The notes under the pieces are model-generated. The model saw only the letters and a program-made list of their open reading frames with translations. It had not been told where the DNA came from and searched no databases. Shown here in pieces: positions 1 to 5,135 of a stretch of 5,135 bases of DNA. Made by a program: the position numbers and the translations under genes. Origin of the DNA: Planctomycetota bacterium (GTDB lineage Bacteria > Planctomycetota > Planctomycetia > Pirellulales > Pirellulaceae); assembly GCA_019347795.1 (NCBI GenBank), contig JAHWKS010000495.1, positions 1-5,135 on the forward strand, written 5' to 3'. Within the stretch, counting starts at the first letter, position 1. Each line of letters begins with the position of its first letter.

Positions 1-679
1 CCGAACCGACGCGGACGATCGTCGCGCCTTCTTCGATGGCGATGTCGAAGTCGCCGCTCATCCCCATCGAGAGTCCCCGGAGCGAGATCTCCGGAGGACA
101 TTGCGGCGTCAGGCGGTCGCGCAGCTCGCGGAGTTTCGCGAAGTCGCGGCGGGCCTGTTCGCGGCCGCCGTGGAGCGAGGCCATCGTCATCAGCCCCTGA
201 ATTCGTACAGGCCCGAGGCGCGCGATCTCGGGCAGGAGTGGTTCGATCGCCTCCGGCGCCAGGCCGTGCTTGGCCTCCTCGCCGGAGACATTCACCTCCA
301 GGAACGCTTCGACGGTTTGTCCGAGCGCTGCGGCCTCTTTGTCGATCTCGACCAGCAGCCGCAGGCTATCGGCGGAGTGGATCACCGGCGCGACCGCGAG
401 GGTCCGTCGCACCTTATTCCGCTGCAGATGTCCGATCAGATGCCAGCGAACGTCGCGACCGGAGAGCGACTCCGCCTTCCGCCAAAGCTCCTGCGGCCGG
501 CTCTCCCCCAGATCGCGCAGCCCCGCGGCCATCAGCGCTTCGGCCTCGTCCACGCCGACGTATTTCGTGACGCCCACGAGCCGCACCTCATCGGCAGCGC
601 GGCCGGAGCGCGAGCACGCTTCGCCAATTTGCGCGCGGACCTTAGCGAGATTCTCGGCAACGCGATGAAGATCGGACAT
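1..679 (-). CDS. yggS: YggS/PROSC-family PLP-binding protein, 3' end cut by window edge
   Basis: Cytosolic pyridoxal-phosphate (PLP) homeostasis protein of the alanine-racemase-like TIM-barrel fold. Family members bind PLP through a lysine and buffer free PLP and amino/keto-acid pools; no catalytic activity is firmly established. The 226 visible residues start at ATG 679-677. The family landmarks appear in order: VRLVGVTKYV with the expected PLP lysine K39, GESRPQELW near residue 60, WHLIGHLQRNKV near 80-90, IHSADS near 103, LEVNVSGEEAKHG near 130, GLMTM near 155, and the closing signature LSMGMSGDFDIAIEEGATIVRVGS at the edge. Family proteins run about 220-240 residues, so only some ten residues are missing. 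No clear Shine-Dalgarno precedes the start, but residue 1 fits the family N terminus. The gene is divergent from the dioxygenase gene. The symbol follows the E. coli family name. Very secure as to family. Confidence 0.95.
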   Translation of the reverse strand, partial: MSDLHRVAENLAKVRAQIGEACSRSGRAADEVRLVGVTKYVGVDEAEALMAAGLRDLGESRPQELWRKAESLSGRDVRWHLIGHLQRNKVRRTLAVAPVIHSADSLRLLVEIDKEAAALGQTVEAFLEVNVSGEEAKHGLAPEAIEPLLPEIARLGPVRIQGLMTMASLHGGREQARRDFAKLRELRDRLTPQCPPEISLRGLSMGMSGDFDIAIEEGATIVRVGS

Positions 680-858
680 CGTTTGCCGTTATAACGCCCA
701 AGCGGCCAAAAGGAAAACGCCGCCGCCGGCCGTGGTGTCTTCCGTTTCTTTGCAATCCTGCGTGCGCGGCGAGACTTGAACGTCGTTTTTGAGTTTAATG
801 GAGAAGGGGCGCCGCACTGGCCGGCGTCCGTTGACGACATCAACCTTTCGGAATCTCC

Positions 859-1524
859 ATGAACGTTCTTTCGCGACGGGATGCTCTCCGTTATTCCGTC
901 ACCGGCGCCGCGGCGGCGGGCGCCGCTTGGCTTTTGCCGAAGGGGGCATTTGCCGAAGAGCTGGTGAATACCCCGCCGCAGACGGAAGGGCCGTTCTATC
1001 CCAACCGGCTGCCGCTGGATACCGACAATGACCTGCTGATCATCAACGACGCCATCACGCCCGCGGTGGGCGATGTGACGCACCTCTCGGGCCGCATCCT
1101 CGACGCCCGCGGCGCGCCGGTCCGCAACGCCCTGGTGGAAATCTGGCAGGTGGACAACAACGGCGCCTACCTGCACCAGGGGAGCGCCAACCACGACCAG
1201 CGCGACAAGAATTTCCAGGGCTTCGGCCGCTTTCTCACTGGGGCCGGCGGCGAGTATTACTTCCGCACGATCAAACCGGTCCCCTATCCCCGCCGAACGC
1301 CGCACATTCACTTCGCCGTGAAGACGCCCGGCCGCGATACGTTCACCACGCAATGCTACGTGAAGGGAGAGCCGCGAAACGCGCGGGACGGAATCTACAA
1401 CTCGATCCGCGATCCGCAGGCGAAGGCGGCGATCACTGTCGATTTCGCCCCAATCGCCGAGTCGAAGATCGGCGAGCTGGCGGCGAATTTCGACATCGTC
1501 CTCGGCTTCACGCCGCAAGGATGA
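859..1524 (+). CDS. Tat-exported intradiol ring-cleavage dioxygenase (protocatechuate 3,4-dioxygenase-like)
   Basis: A 221-residue non-haem Fe(III) dioxygenase of the family that opens catechol-type rings between the two hydroxyls. The N terminus is a twin-arginine signal: SRRDAL (residues 5-10), an Ala-rich hydrophobic stretch (13-26) and a likely cleavage site after AFA (30-32). The mature part opens with the family motif TEGPFYPNR (42-50). It continues with LVEIWQVDNNGAY (92-104), YYFRTIKPVPYPRRTPHIHF (133-152) and a C-terminal beta region. By family comparison the iron ligands are Y104, Y143, H149 and H151. R146 sits where an active-site arginine lies in protocatechuate dioxygenase. The loop between Y143 and H149 is shorter than in PcaH. 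The start ATG is preceded by a weak GGAA at 850-853, and the intact Tat motif supports it. Substrate is unknown. Cytosolic folding with metal loading before export is consistent with the Tat route. Its stop lies three bases from the convergent gene. The fold and ligands are clear; the substrate name is only by analogy. Confidence 0.93.
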   Translation: MNVLSRRDALRYSVTGAAAAGAAWLLPKGAFAEELVNTPPQTEGPFYPNRLPLDTDNDLLIINDAITPAVGDVTHLSGRILDARGAPVRNALVEIWQVDNNGAYLHQGSANHDQRDKNFQGFGRFLTGAGGEYYFRTIKPVPYPRRTPHIHFAVKTPGRDTFTTQCYVKGEPRNARDGIYNSIRDPQAKAAITVDFAPIAESKIGELAANFDIVLGFTPQG

Positions 1525-1527
1525 CGC

Positions 1528-2199
1528 CTACTGTTTCTCCGCCTTCGTGCCGGTGAGCTTCACTGAGTCCCAGTCGCTGGTGTCGTCGAAGGACCCCACG
1601 CCGATGCGGCCCCAGCGGAACGTGTCGTCCTTGGCGGTCATCACGGGGTTCAGCATGTCGTCGAAGTAGATTTCGATCGTCCCGTCGGAGACGCGGCGGA
1701 CGATCTTCACGTTGTGCCACTCGTCGTCCCAGTCGGTGCCGGAGGTGCTGGTAATGGAAATCTTTTTCCGCGGCGCCTCGTTGACGATGAAGATCTGGTT
1801 GGCGTGATCGTCCGCCTGCTTGCCCAGGTGGACGTAGTAGAAATGCGCCGGGTCCTGGTAGCCGAAGAAGAGGCACACGTCGCGGTGGCCGTAGTCGGGG
1901 TGCGTGCTGCGTACCTTCGCCTCCAAAACGAAGTCGCTCACGACCACGTTCTCCAGCAGCGAGATGTTGTAGGGGCTGCGATGCGGCGGCTCGTAATCGC
2001 TGCGTTTCTTGTGCTGGCTATACACGGCGCCCTCGGCCGTCTTCTTGACGGTCCACGCCGCGGGATCCGTCGGCGCCCACTGCTCGGCGCCCTCCTCGAA
2101 GTCGGTCTGGTATTGAACCTCCTCGGCCCAGCCGGCACGAGGTAAAATGAACAACGATAGAAGAATCACGGCCGACGACAGCAAGCGGGTAACGTGCAT
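1528..2199 (-). CDS. secreted concanavalin/LamG-like domain protein, function unknown
   Basis: A 223-residue protein with a Sec-type signal peptide: a basic start (MHVTR), a hydrophobic core LLSSAVILLSLFIL (6-19) and probable cleavage after GWA (23-25). The mature part of about 198 residues reads like a single beta-sandwich of the concanavalin A/LamG type, as in DUF1080 or GH16-like domains. It shows DFEEGAEQW (33-41), SDFVLEAKVR (88-97), VCLFFGYQDPAHFYYVHLG (108-126), WHNVKIVRR (161-169), GTIEIYFDD (173-181) and the closing GRIGVGSFDDTSDWDSVKLTG (198-217). These are typical strands and turns of such sandwiches. It has no GH16 ExDxxE catalytic motif that I can see, so a carbohydrate-binding or structural role is as likely as hydrolysis. 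It has no membrane segment after the signal. The ATG at 2199 is preceded by AAGGA nine bases upstream. The gene is convergent with the dioxygenase gene and divergent from the Rieske gene. I recognise the fold class from pattern only; no specific function can be given. Confidence 0.82.
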   Translation of the reverse strand: MHVTRLLSSAVILLSLFILPRAGWAEEVQYQTDFEEGAEQWAPTDPAAWTVKKTAEGAVYSQHKKRSDYEPPHRSPYNISLLENVVVSDFVLEAKVRSTHPDYGHRDVCLFFGYQDPAHFYYVHLGKQADDHANQIFIVNEAPRKKISITSTSGTDWDDEWHNVKIVRRVSDGTIEIYFDDMLNPVMTAKDDTFRWGRIGVGSFDDTSDWDSVKLTGTKAEKQ

Positions 2200-2208
2200 G
2201 AGGATTCA

Positions 2209-2213
2209 TCCTT
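2209..2213 (-). promoter_or_regulatory. Shine-Dalgarno-like AAGGA for the secreted LamG-like protein
   Basis: The minus strand reads AAGGA here, nine bases before the ATG at 2199. This supports that start. An overlapping out-of-frame ATG at 2209-2207 would give only a 63-residue frame without family features, so it is not preferred. Confidence 0.45.
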
Positions 2214-2219
2214 TGCGGG

Positions 2220-2249
2220 TTGCGAGTTTGCGGAGGTCGTCGCCATTAT
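2220..2249 (+). promoter_or_regulatory. weak sigma70-like promoter candidate upstream of the Rieske gene
   Basis: TTGCGA (2220-2225) and CATTAT (2244-2249) are separated by 18 bases, each matching four of six consensus positions. Transcription would begin near 2256, upstream of the ATG at 2284 but downstream of the alternative ATG at 2194. A match of this quality can occur by chance. It is listed because it lies in the short divergent spacer, where a promoter is required, and because it bears on the start choice. Confidence 0.2.
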
Positions 2250-2283
2250 TTCCAGCCGGGACGCCGCAAGCAAGCATACGACG

Positions 2284-2604
2284 ATGCCGCAATGGGTCCG
2301 CGTAGCCGCGACGAGCGATTGTCCTCCCGGCCAGTGCTGCGAGGTCGTGGCGGGCGATCGCATCATCGCGCTGTGCAACGTCGAGGGGACATTCTACGCG
2401 CTGGAGGGATTCTGCCCTCATGCCGGCGGCTCGCTGGGGAAGGGATCGCTCCAGGGATGCGTGCTCACGTGTCCGCGGCATGGATTGCAGCTCGACGTGC
2501 GCACGGGCGGGTACGAGATCAGCCGTCCCGAGATCCATCCGACGTTCCCGGTCAAGGTGGAGGGGGATGAAGTCTACCTGGACGTGGCGCCGGCGGCGGA
2601 GTGA
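2284..2604 (+). CDS. small Rieske [2Fe-2S] ferredoxin
   Basis: A 106-residue soluble electron-transfer protein with one Rieske cluster. The ligand pattern is C44-P-H46, then sixteen residues, then C63-P-R-H66, which is the standard CxH-x16-CxxH arrangement (two Cys and two His on one [2Fe-2S] cluster). It lacks the extra disulfide cysteines of cytochrome bc1 Rieske proteins. It therefore resembles the ferredoxin components of ring-hydroxylating oxygenases or the NirD type, whose usual length is close to 105. The N-terminal strand WVRVAATSDCPPGQCCEV and the closing FPVKVEGDEVYLDV are typical. No signal peptide is seen, so it is probably cytosolic. I chose ATG 2284 over the in-frame ATG 2194. 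The extra 30 residues lack homology features, would overlap the divergent gene by six bases, and would leave no promoter space. No oxygenase, reductase or nitrite reductase subunit lies next to it, so its partner is unknown. The stop is directly followed by the octamer repeat block. Confidence 0.9.
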   Translation: MPQWVRVAATSDCPPGQCCEVVAGDRIIALCNVEGTFYALEGFCPHAGGSLGKGSLQGCVLTCPRHGLQLDVRTGGYEISRPEIHPTFPVKVEGDEVYLDVAPAAE

Positions 2605-2635
2605 TGGAGTGGTGGAGTGGTGGAGTGGTGGGTGG
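2605..2635 (+). repeat. octamer direct repeat, TGGAGTGG x3 plus a degenerate copy
   Basis: Three perfect tandem copies of the 8-base unit TGGAGTGG occupy 2605-2612, 2613-2620 and 2621-2628. A fourth copy lacking one base (TGG-GTGG) follows at 2629-2635. The array begins at the base directly after the Rieske TGA stop codon (2602-2604). The strand is strongly purine-rich and contains no C within the array. Confidence 0.9.
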
Positions 2636-2712
2636 TGCTTCTTGGCTTCCTGGGGACGACGCATCCTCGATTCACTCCCAACGCTCCATTGCTCCACCAC
2701 TCCAATACTCCA
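2605..2712. repeat. long imperfect inverted repeat (stem 21 bp, loop 66 nt)
   Basis: The 21 bases at 2605-2625 match the reverse complement of 2692-2712 at 19 of 21 positions. This includes an uninterrupted run of 13 pairs, and one of the two mismatches would be a G-U wobble in RNA. The intervening 66 bases could pair further near the stem. In a transcript this would fold into a stable hairpin just after the Rieske stop. No U-tract follows either arm, so a classical intrinsic terminator is not supported. A role in mRNA 3'-end stability, a dispersed REP-like element or a protein-binding array are alternatives, all inferred. Confidence 0.75.
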
Positions 2713-2731
2713 ATCCTCAAACACTCCCGTG
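2675..2731 (+). repeat. degenerate octamer array, CTCCANNN-type units
   Basis: Successive units begin with CTC at a period of eight: 2684 CTCCATTG, 2692 CTCCACCA, 2700 CTCCAATA, 2708 CTCCAATC, 2716 CTCAAACA and 2724 CTCCCGTG. A nine-base unit CTCCCAACG precedes them at 2675. The first five bases are conserved and the last three vary. The conserved part is the complement of the TGGAG core in the left array, so the two arrays face each other. Confidence 0.85.
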
Positions 2732-2798
2732 GGTCATCGCCAGTCCGCCGGGCCTGCGATACGATGAGTCGCGGGAACTTCGCTTTCGACCGACCCGC

Positions 2799-2802
2799 GG
2801 AG
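2799..2802 (+). promoter_or_regulatory. GGAG Shine-Dalgarno supporting a GTG start
   Basis: GGAG lies four bases before the GTG at 2807-2809. The spacing is slightly short. The reading frame upstream is closed by TGA at 2765-2767 with no ATG between. The GTG is therefore the best start, and the encoded residues match the first beta strand of a GNAT domain. Confidence 0.5.
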
Positions 2803-2806
2803 CCTC

Positions 2807-3772
2807 GTGATTCGCGTCCGCCCATTCCGGAACACCGACCCGCCGCTCTTGGCAGACTTGTGGCGAAGCCAGTCGCCGCAGCGGCGCCTGGTCCAGCCGA
2901 TGTCGGCCCGGTTGCTGGAGTCGCACGTTTTCTCCAAGCCCTACTTCGACCGGCTGGGGCTGCTCGTGGCCGAAGGCGATGAGGGACGGGTGATCGGCTT
3001 CGCCCACGCGGGGTTCGGCCCCAGCGAAGACCTCTCGACGCTCTCGACCGAGATGGGCGTGGTGTGCCTGCTGCTGGTCGCGCCGGATCAGTCGTTCGGC
3101 GACATTGCCGGTCCGCTGCTGGACGCCGCGGAAGATTATCTCAGCAGCCAGGGGTCGAAAGTGATCTACGCGGGGGGCGTCTATCCGCTCAATCCCTTCT
3201 ACCTCGGCCTCTACGGCGGAAGCGAACTCCCCGGCGTGCTGGAATCCGATGAGCGATCGCTCTCGTTCTATCGCGGCCGGGGATATCAGCCGGCGGATCG
3301 GGTGGTGGTGATGCAGCGGGAGTTGGCGGGCTTTCGTCCGCTCGTGGATCGCACGCAGATGCAAATCCGCCGCAGCTACCAGATCGAGGCGACGCTCGAT
3401 CCGCCTTCGTCGTCGTGGTGGGAGGCATGCACGCTGGGACACGCCGAGCGGACGCGGTTCCATCTCCTGCCGCGCGCGGGGGACGCGCCGGCGGCGTCGG
3501 CGACGTTCTGGCATATCGAGCCGCTGGCGAGCAGTTGGGGCGTCCATGCCGTTGGCGTATTGGATTTGGAAGTGGCCGCCGAGCATCGCCGCCGCGGATT
3601 GGCGACGTTCCTGATGGGCGAGTCGCTCCGCCAGCTCCAGTCGCACGGCGCCACCCTCGTCGAGGCGCAGACGATGGAGCGCAACGCTCCCGCCGTCGGC
3701 CTTTACCAGAAGCTCGGCTTTGAACAAGTGGACGCCGGCGTCGTACTCCGCAAATCAGCCCCAGGGCGCTAG
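2807..3772 (+). CDS. tandem-GNAT (two-domain) N-acetyltransferase
   Basis: A 321-residue cytosolic protein built of two GNAT acetyltransferase domains, starting with GTG. Domain 1 (about 2-172) opens with IRVRPFRNTDPPLLADLW and has a motif-A-like region VCLLLVAPDQSFGDIAGPLL (86-105). Its pyrophosphate loop (Q95-S-F-G98-D-I) departs from R/QxxGxG/A, so acetyl-CoA binding there may be weak or lost. It ends with SLSFYRGRGYQ (151-161). Domain 2 (about 186-316) has a canonical motif A, LDLEVAAEHRRRGLATFLM (252-270), with R261-x-x-G264-x-A266. Motif B is NAPAVGLYQKLGF (293-305), where Y300 is the likely general acid. Two-domain proteins with one degenerate half are known among GNATs such as mycothiol synthase (MshD), but nothing here identifies the substrate. 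It is co-directional with the Rieske gene, separated by 202 bases containing the repeat block, so co-transcription is uncertain. It is convergent with tatC. Confidence 0.88.
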   Translation: MIRVRPFRNTDPPLLADLWRSQSPQRRLVQPMSARLLESHVFSKPYFDRLGLLVAEGDEGRVIGFAHAGFGPSEDLSTLSTEMGVVCLLLVAPDQSFGDIAGPLLDAAEDYLSSQGSKVIYAGGVYPLNPFYLGLYGGSELPGVLESDERSLSFYRGRGYQPADRVVVMQRELAGFRPLVDRTQMQIRRSYQIEATLDPPSSSWWEACTLGHAERTRFHLLPRAGDAPAASATFWHIEPLASSWGVHAVGVLDLEVAAEHRRRGLATFLMGESLRQLQSHGATLVEAQTMERNAPAVGLYQKLGFEQVDAGVVLRKSAPGR

Positions 3773-3880
3773 CCCACCGTTCCGAATCCAGGAACCGAGT
3801 TGCAAGGTTTCAGAACCGGACGCTCGCGGCTGATTTGTCCAACGGTTAACGTGCGGGCGTCGCAGCAGCCAGGGCGTCGC

Positions 3881-5135
3881 TCACGGCTCGTACGCTTGCA
3901 GCTCGCGATAGGGATTGCGGCTCTTGGGCATCCACAGGCAGAGGCCCACCCCGCCGAAGTAGAGCACCGTCAACGGGCAGGCCATCAGCATCATGCTGAT
4001 CGGGTCGGCGGGCGTGAGCACCATCGCGATGACGAAGATCGCCAGAATGGCAATCCGCCATTTCGAAACGTACATCTCGACGGTCACCAGGCCGATCCGC
4101 TGCACGAACAGCATCACCAGCGGCAACTGAAAGCTGATCCCGAAGCCCACCGGCAGAAAGAGAACGAAGCTGAGCCACTCGCTGATCCGCGGGTCAGGAT
4201 CGATATCCATCGCCCGGTTGAACGAGAACAGAAAGTTCAGCACCGGCTCAAACACGAGGAAGAACGCCAGCGCCGCCCCCGCGAAGAAGAGCCCCAGGCT
4301 GAAGGGCAGATACAGGTACACGTAGTGTTTCTCGTGCGGATACAGTCCCGCGGCCACAAAGTCCCAGAGCTTCCAGAAGACCCACGGCGACGAGATGACG
4401 ATGCCCGCAATGAACGCCGCCTTGAGCCAGATCATGAAGGCTTCCTGCGCTCCCAAAGCCACGACGTTCACGTCGATCGGCCGCCAGAAGGGAAGGTCCA
4501 CCAGCGCCACACGCGGCTTCTTGACGTACTCGGGAAACACGGCCGTCAGCAGCAGGCGGTTCCAGCGGCGGGAGTCGTCGCCGTCGAGCTGGCCGGCGTT
4601 GCTTTGCTCGCGAAGGTCTGTGAGCGCAATCTGCATGTAATCATCGATGCCGCGGACTTGCCGCAGTTCCGGCGCCTGGTGCATCGCGGGCCGGCGGGCG
4701 AGATCGTTCAGGATGAGCGCCATCGCCTTGGCTTCGGCCGCGCCGATGTCGTCGGCCTCGGCGACTGCCTCGACTTGCCGCTGCTGCTCGGCCGAGAGCA
4801 TCTGCCACAGGCGTCCGGCGGCGGTACTGTCGCCGCTGCGTCCGGCGTCGGCCCATTCGGCGGCGAAGTCGGCCAGCGAGCGACGATCCAAATCCGCCGC
4901 CGTCACCAGGTTCGGCGTGTACGCGAGGCGCCCTGCCTCGTCCGGATTGGCCTCGCGGAGCGTCTCCAGGAGGCTTTCAGGATTGACCTTCATCTTGGCC
5001 GGCGCCATCCCCTCCTCTTCGATGATGGTGAGCATCTCGTAGGGAACTTGATCGGCGAACTCGGCCTTGAGCGATATGACGGCGTTTTCGAGGTAGTAAG
5101 CGTTGAGCGCCTTCTCCAGGGGCGATTGGATCCAC
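3881..5135 (-). CDS. tatC: Sec-independent (twin-arginine) translocase subunit TatC, 5' end off window, with large loop insertion
   Basis: Core receptor of the Tat pathway, a multispanning inner-membrane protein that binds twin-arginine signal peptides of folded cargo. The frame is open to the window edge, so the ATG at 5035 is internal. The visible 417 residues begin WIQSPLEKALNAYYLEN, which is the segment after TM1. Helices TM2-TM6 follow at roughly residues 234-256, 272-296, 322-345, 358-374 and 380-401, counting from the edge. Conserved points are LWDFVAAGLYPHEK (F and E matching E. coli F94 and E103) and LTPADP (E. coli D211). GFGISFQLP carries Gln where E. coli has E170. The segment between the PLEKAL motif and TM2 is about 210 residues, against a few tens at most in E. 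coli TatC. It is charged, Ala-rich and probably helical, and would face the periplasm. The gene ends with TGA at 3883-3881. No tatA or tatB is in view. TatC identity is very secure. Confidence 0.95.
   Translation of the reverse strand, partial: WIQSPLEKALNAYYLENAVISLKAEFADQVPYEMLTIIEEEGMAPAKMKVNPESLLETLREANPDEAGRLAYTPNLVTAADLDRRSLADFAAEWADAGRSGDSTAAGRLWQMLSAEQQRQVEAVAEADDIGAAEAKAMALILNDLARRPAMHQAPELRQVRGIDDYMQIALTDLREQSNAGQLDGDDSRRWNRLLLTAVFPEYVKKPRVALVDLPFWRPIDVNVVALGAQEAFMIWLKAAFIAGIVISSPWVFWKLWDFVAAGLYPHEKHYVYLYLPFSLGLFFAGAALAFFLVFEPVLNFLFSFNRAMDIDPDPRISEWLSFVLFLPVGFGISFQLPLVMLFVQRIGLVTVEMYVSKWRIAILAIFVIAMVLTPADPISMMLMACPLTVLYFGGVGLCLWMPKSRNPYRELQAYEP

Noticed and set aside
101..694. A 197-codon plus-strand frame opposite yggS
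   Set aside because: It is antisense to a gene with every YggS landmark, and the translation looks like a mirrored shadow.
688..695. The palindrome GTTATAAC as a -10 element for yggS
   Set aside because: It lies only about nine bases from the start codon, and no acceptable -35 element sits at the right distance (the hexamer there matches poorly).
765..790. A tRNA T-arm-like string (GACTTGAAC) in the yggS/dioxygenase spacer
   Set aside because: The flanking bases do not form a five-pair T stem, and no acceptor, D or anticodon arm can be assembled around it.
776..799. TTGAAC followed by TTTAAT as a promoter for the dioxygenase
   Set aside because: The gap is only 12 bases, too short for a sigma70-type promoter. 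No better pair was found in the spacer.
532..1518. A 328-codon open frame on the minus strand spanning the yggS 5' end, the spacer and the dioxygenase gene
   Set aside because: It is antisense to two securely identified genes. Its translation is Arg/Ala-rich with no family features, as expected from a GC-rich shadow frame.
2605..2731. CRISPR array
   Set aside because: The units are eight bases long without spacers and invert midway, which does not fit the repeat-spacer architecture of CRISPR.
2717..3727. A 336-codon open frame on the minus strand opposite the GNAT gene
   Set aside because: Its composition is Arg-rich with no recognisable motif. The plus strand has two GNAT domains with intact motifs over the same bases.
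3773..3880. Terminator hairpin between the convergent GNAT and tatC genes
   Set aside because: Only short 4-5 pair stems such as GTTCC/GGAAC (3779-3783 with 3791-3795) are present, without a T-tract on either strand. I see nothing else in this spacer.
859..5135. A dedicated export system formed by the dioxygenase and tatC
   Set aside because: The genes lie over 2 kb apart on opposite strands with unrelated genes between. TatC serves all Tat substrates, so proximity alone does not show a dedicated pair.

Overview
The window is GC-rich and gene-dense. It carries six protein-coding genes, two of them cut by the window edges. The best taxonomic guess is a planctomycete (Pirellulales-like). This is an inference from three things: a YggS protein with the GESRPQELW variant of its family motif, a TatC with a very large insertion after the first membrane helix, and a small secreted concanavalin-like protein. 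Weak or absent Shine-Dalgarno sequences and a GTG start fit that guess but do not prove it.

Layout from left to right. Positions 1-679 (minus) hold the 3' truncated gene for a YggS-family PLP-binding protein. A 179-base divergent spacer (680-858) follows, in which I see no convincing regulatory site. Positions 859-1524 (plus) encode an intradiol ring-cleavage dioxygenase with a twin-arginine (Tat) signal peptide. Only three bases later, the convergent gene 1528-2199 (minus) encodes a Sec-signal protein with a concanavalin/LamG-like fold. An 84-base divergent spacer leads to a small Rieske [2Fe-2S] ferredoxin (2284-2604, plus). Directly after its stop codon lies a non-coding block (2605-2806). 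This block contains 8-base repeats in two opposing arrays, which together form a long imperfect inverted repeat. Positions 2807-3772 (plus) encode a tandem-GNAT acetyltransferase with a GTG start. A 108-base convergent spacer (3773-3880) with nothing recognisable separates it from tatC (3881-5135, minus), whose 5' end lies off the window.

Neighbouring genes point in alternating directions except for the Rieske and GNAT pair, so this is not one operon and most genes probably have their own promoters. The one plausible functional link is that the dioxygenase appears to be a Tat substrate and tatC encodes the core Tat receptor. That link is general, because any Tat substrate uses TatC. It does not show a dedicated system. 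The observations most worth following up are the octamer inverted-repeat block, the roughly 200-residue insertion in the first periplasmic loop of TatC, and the exported aromatic-ring dioxygenase.
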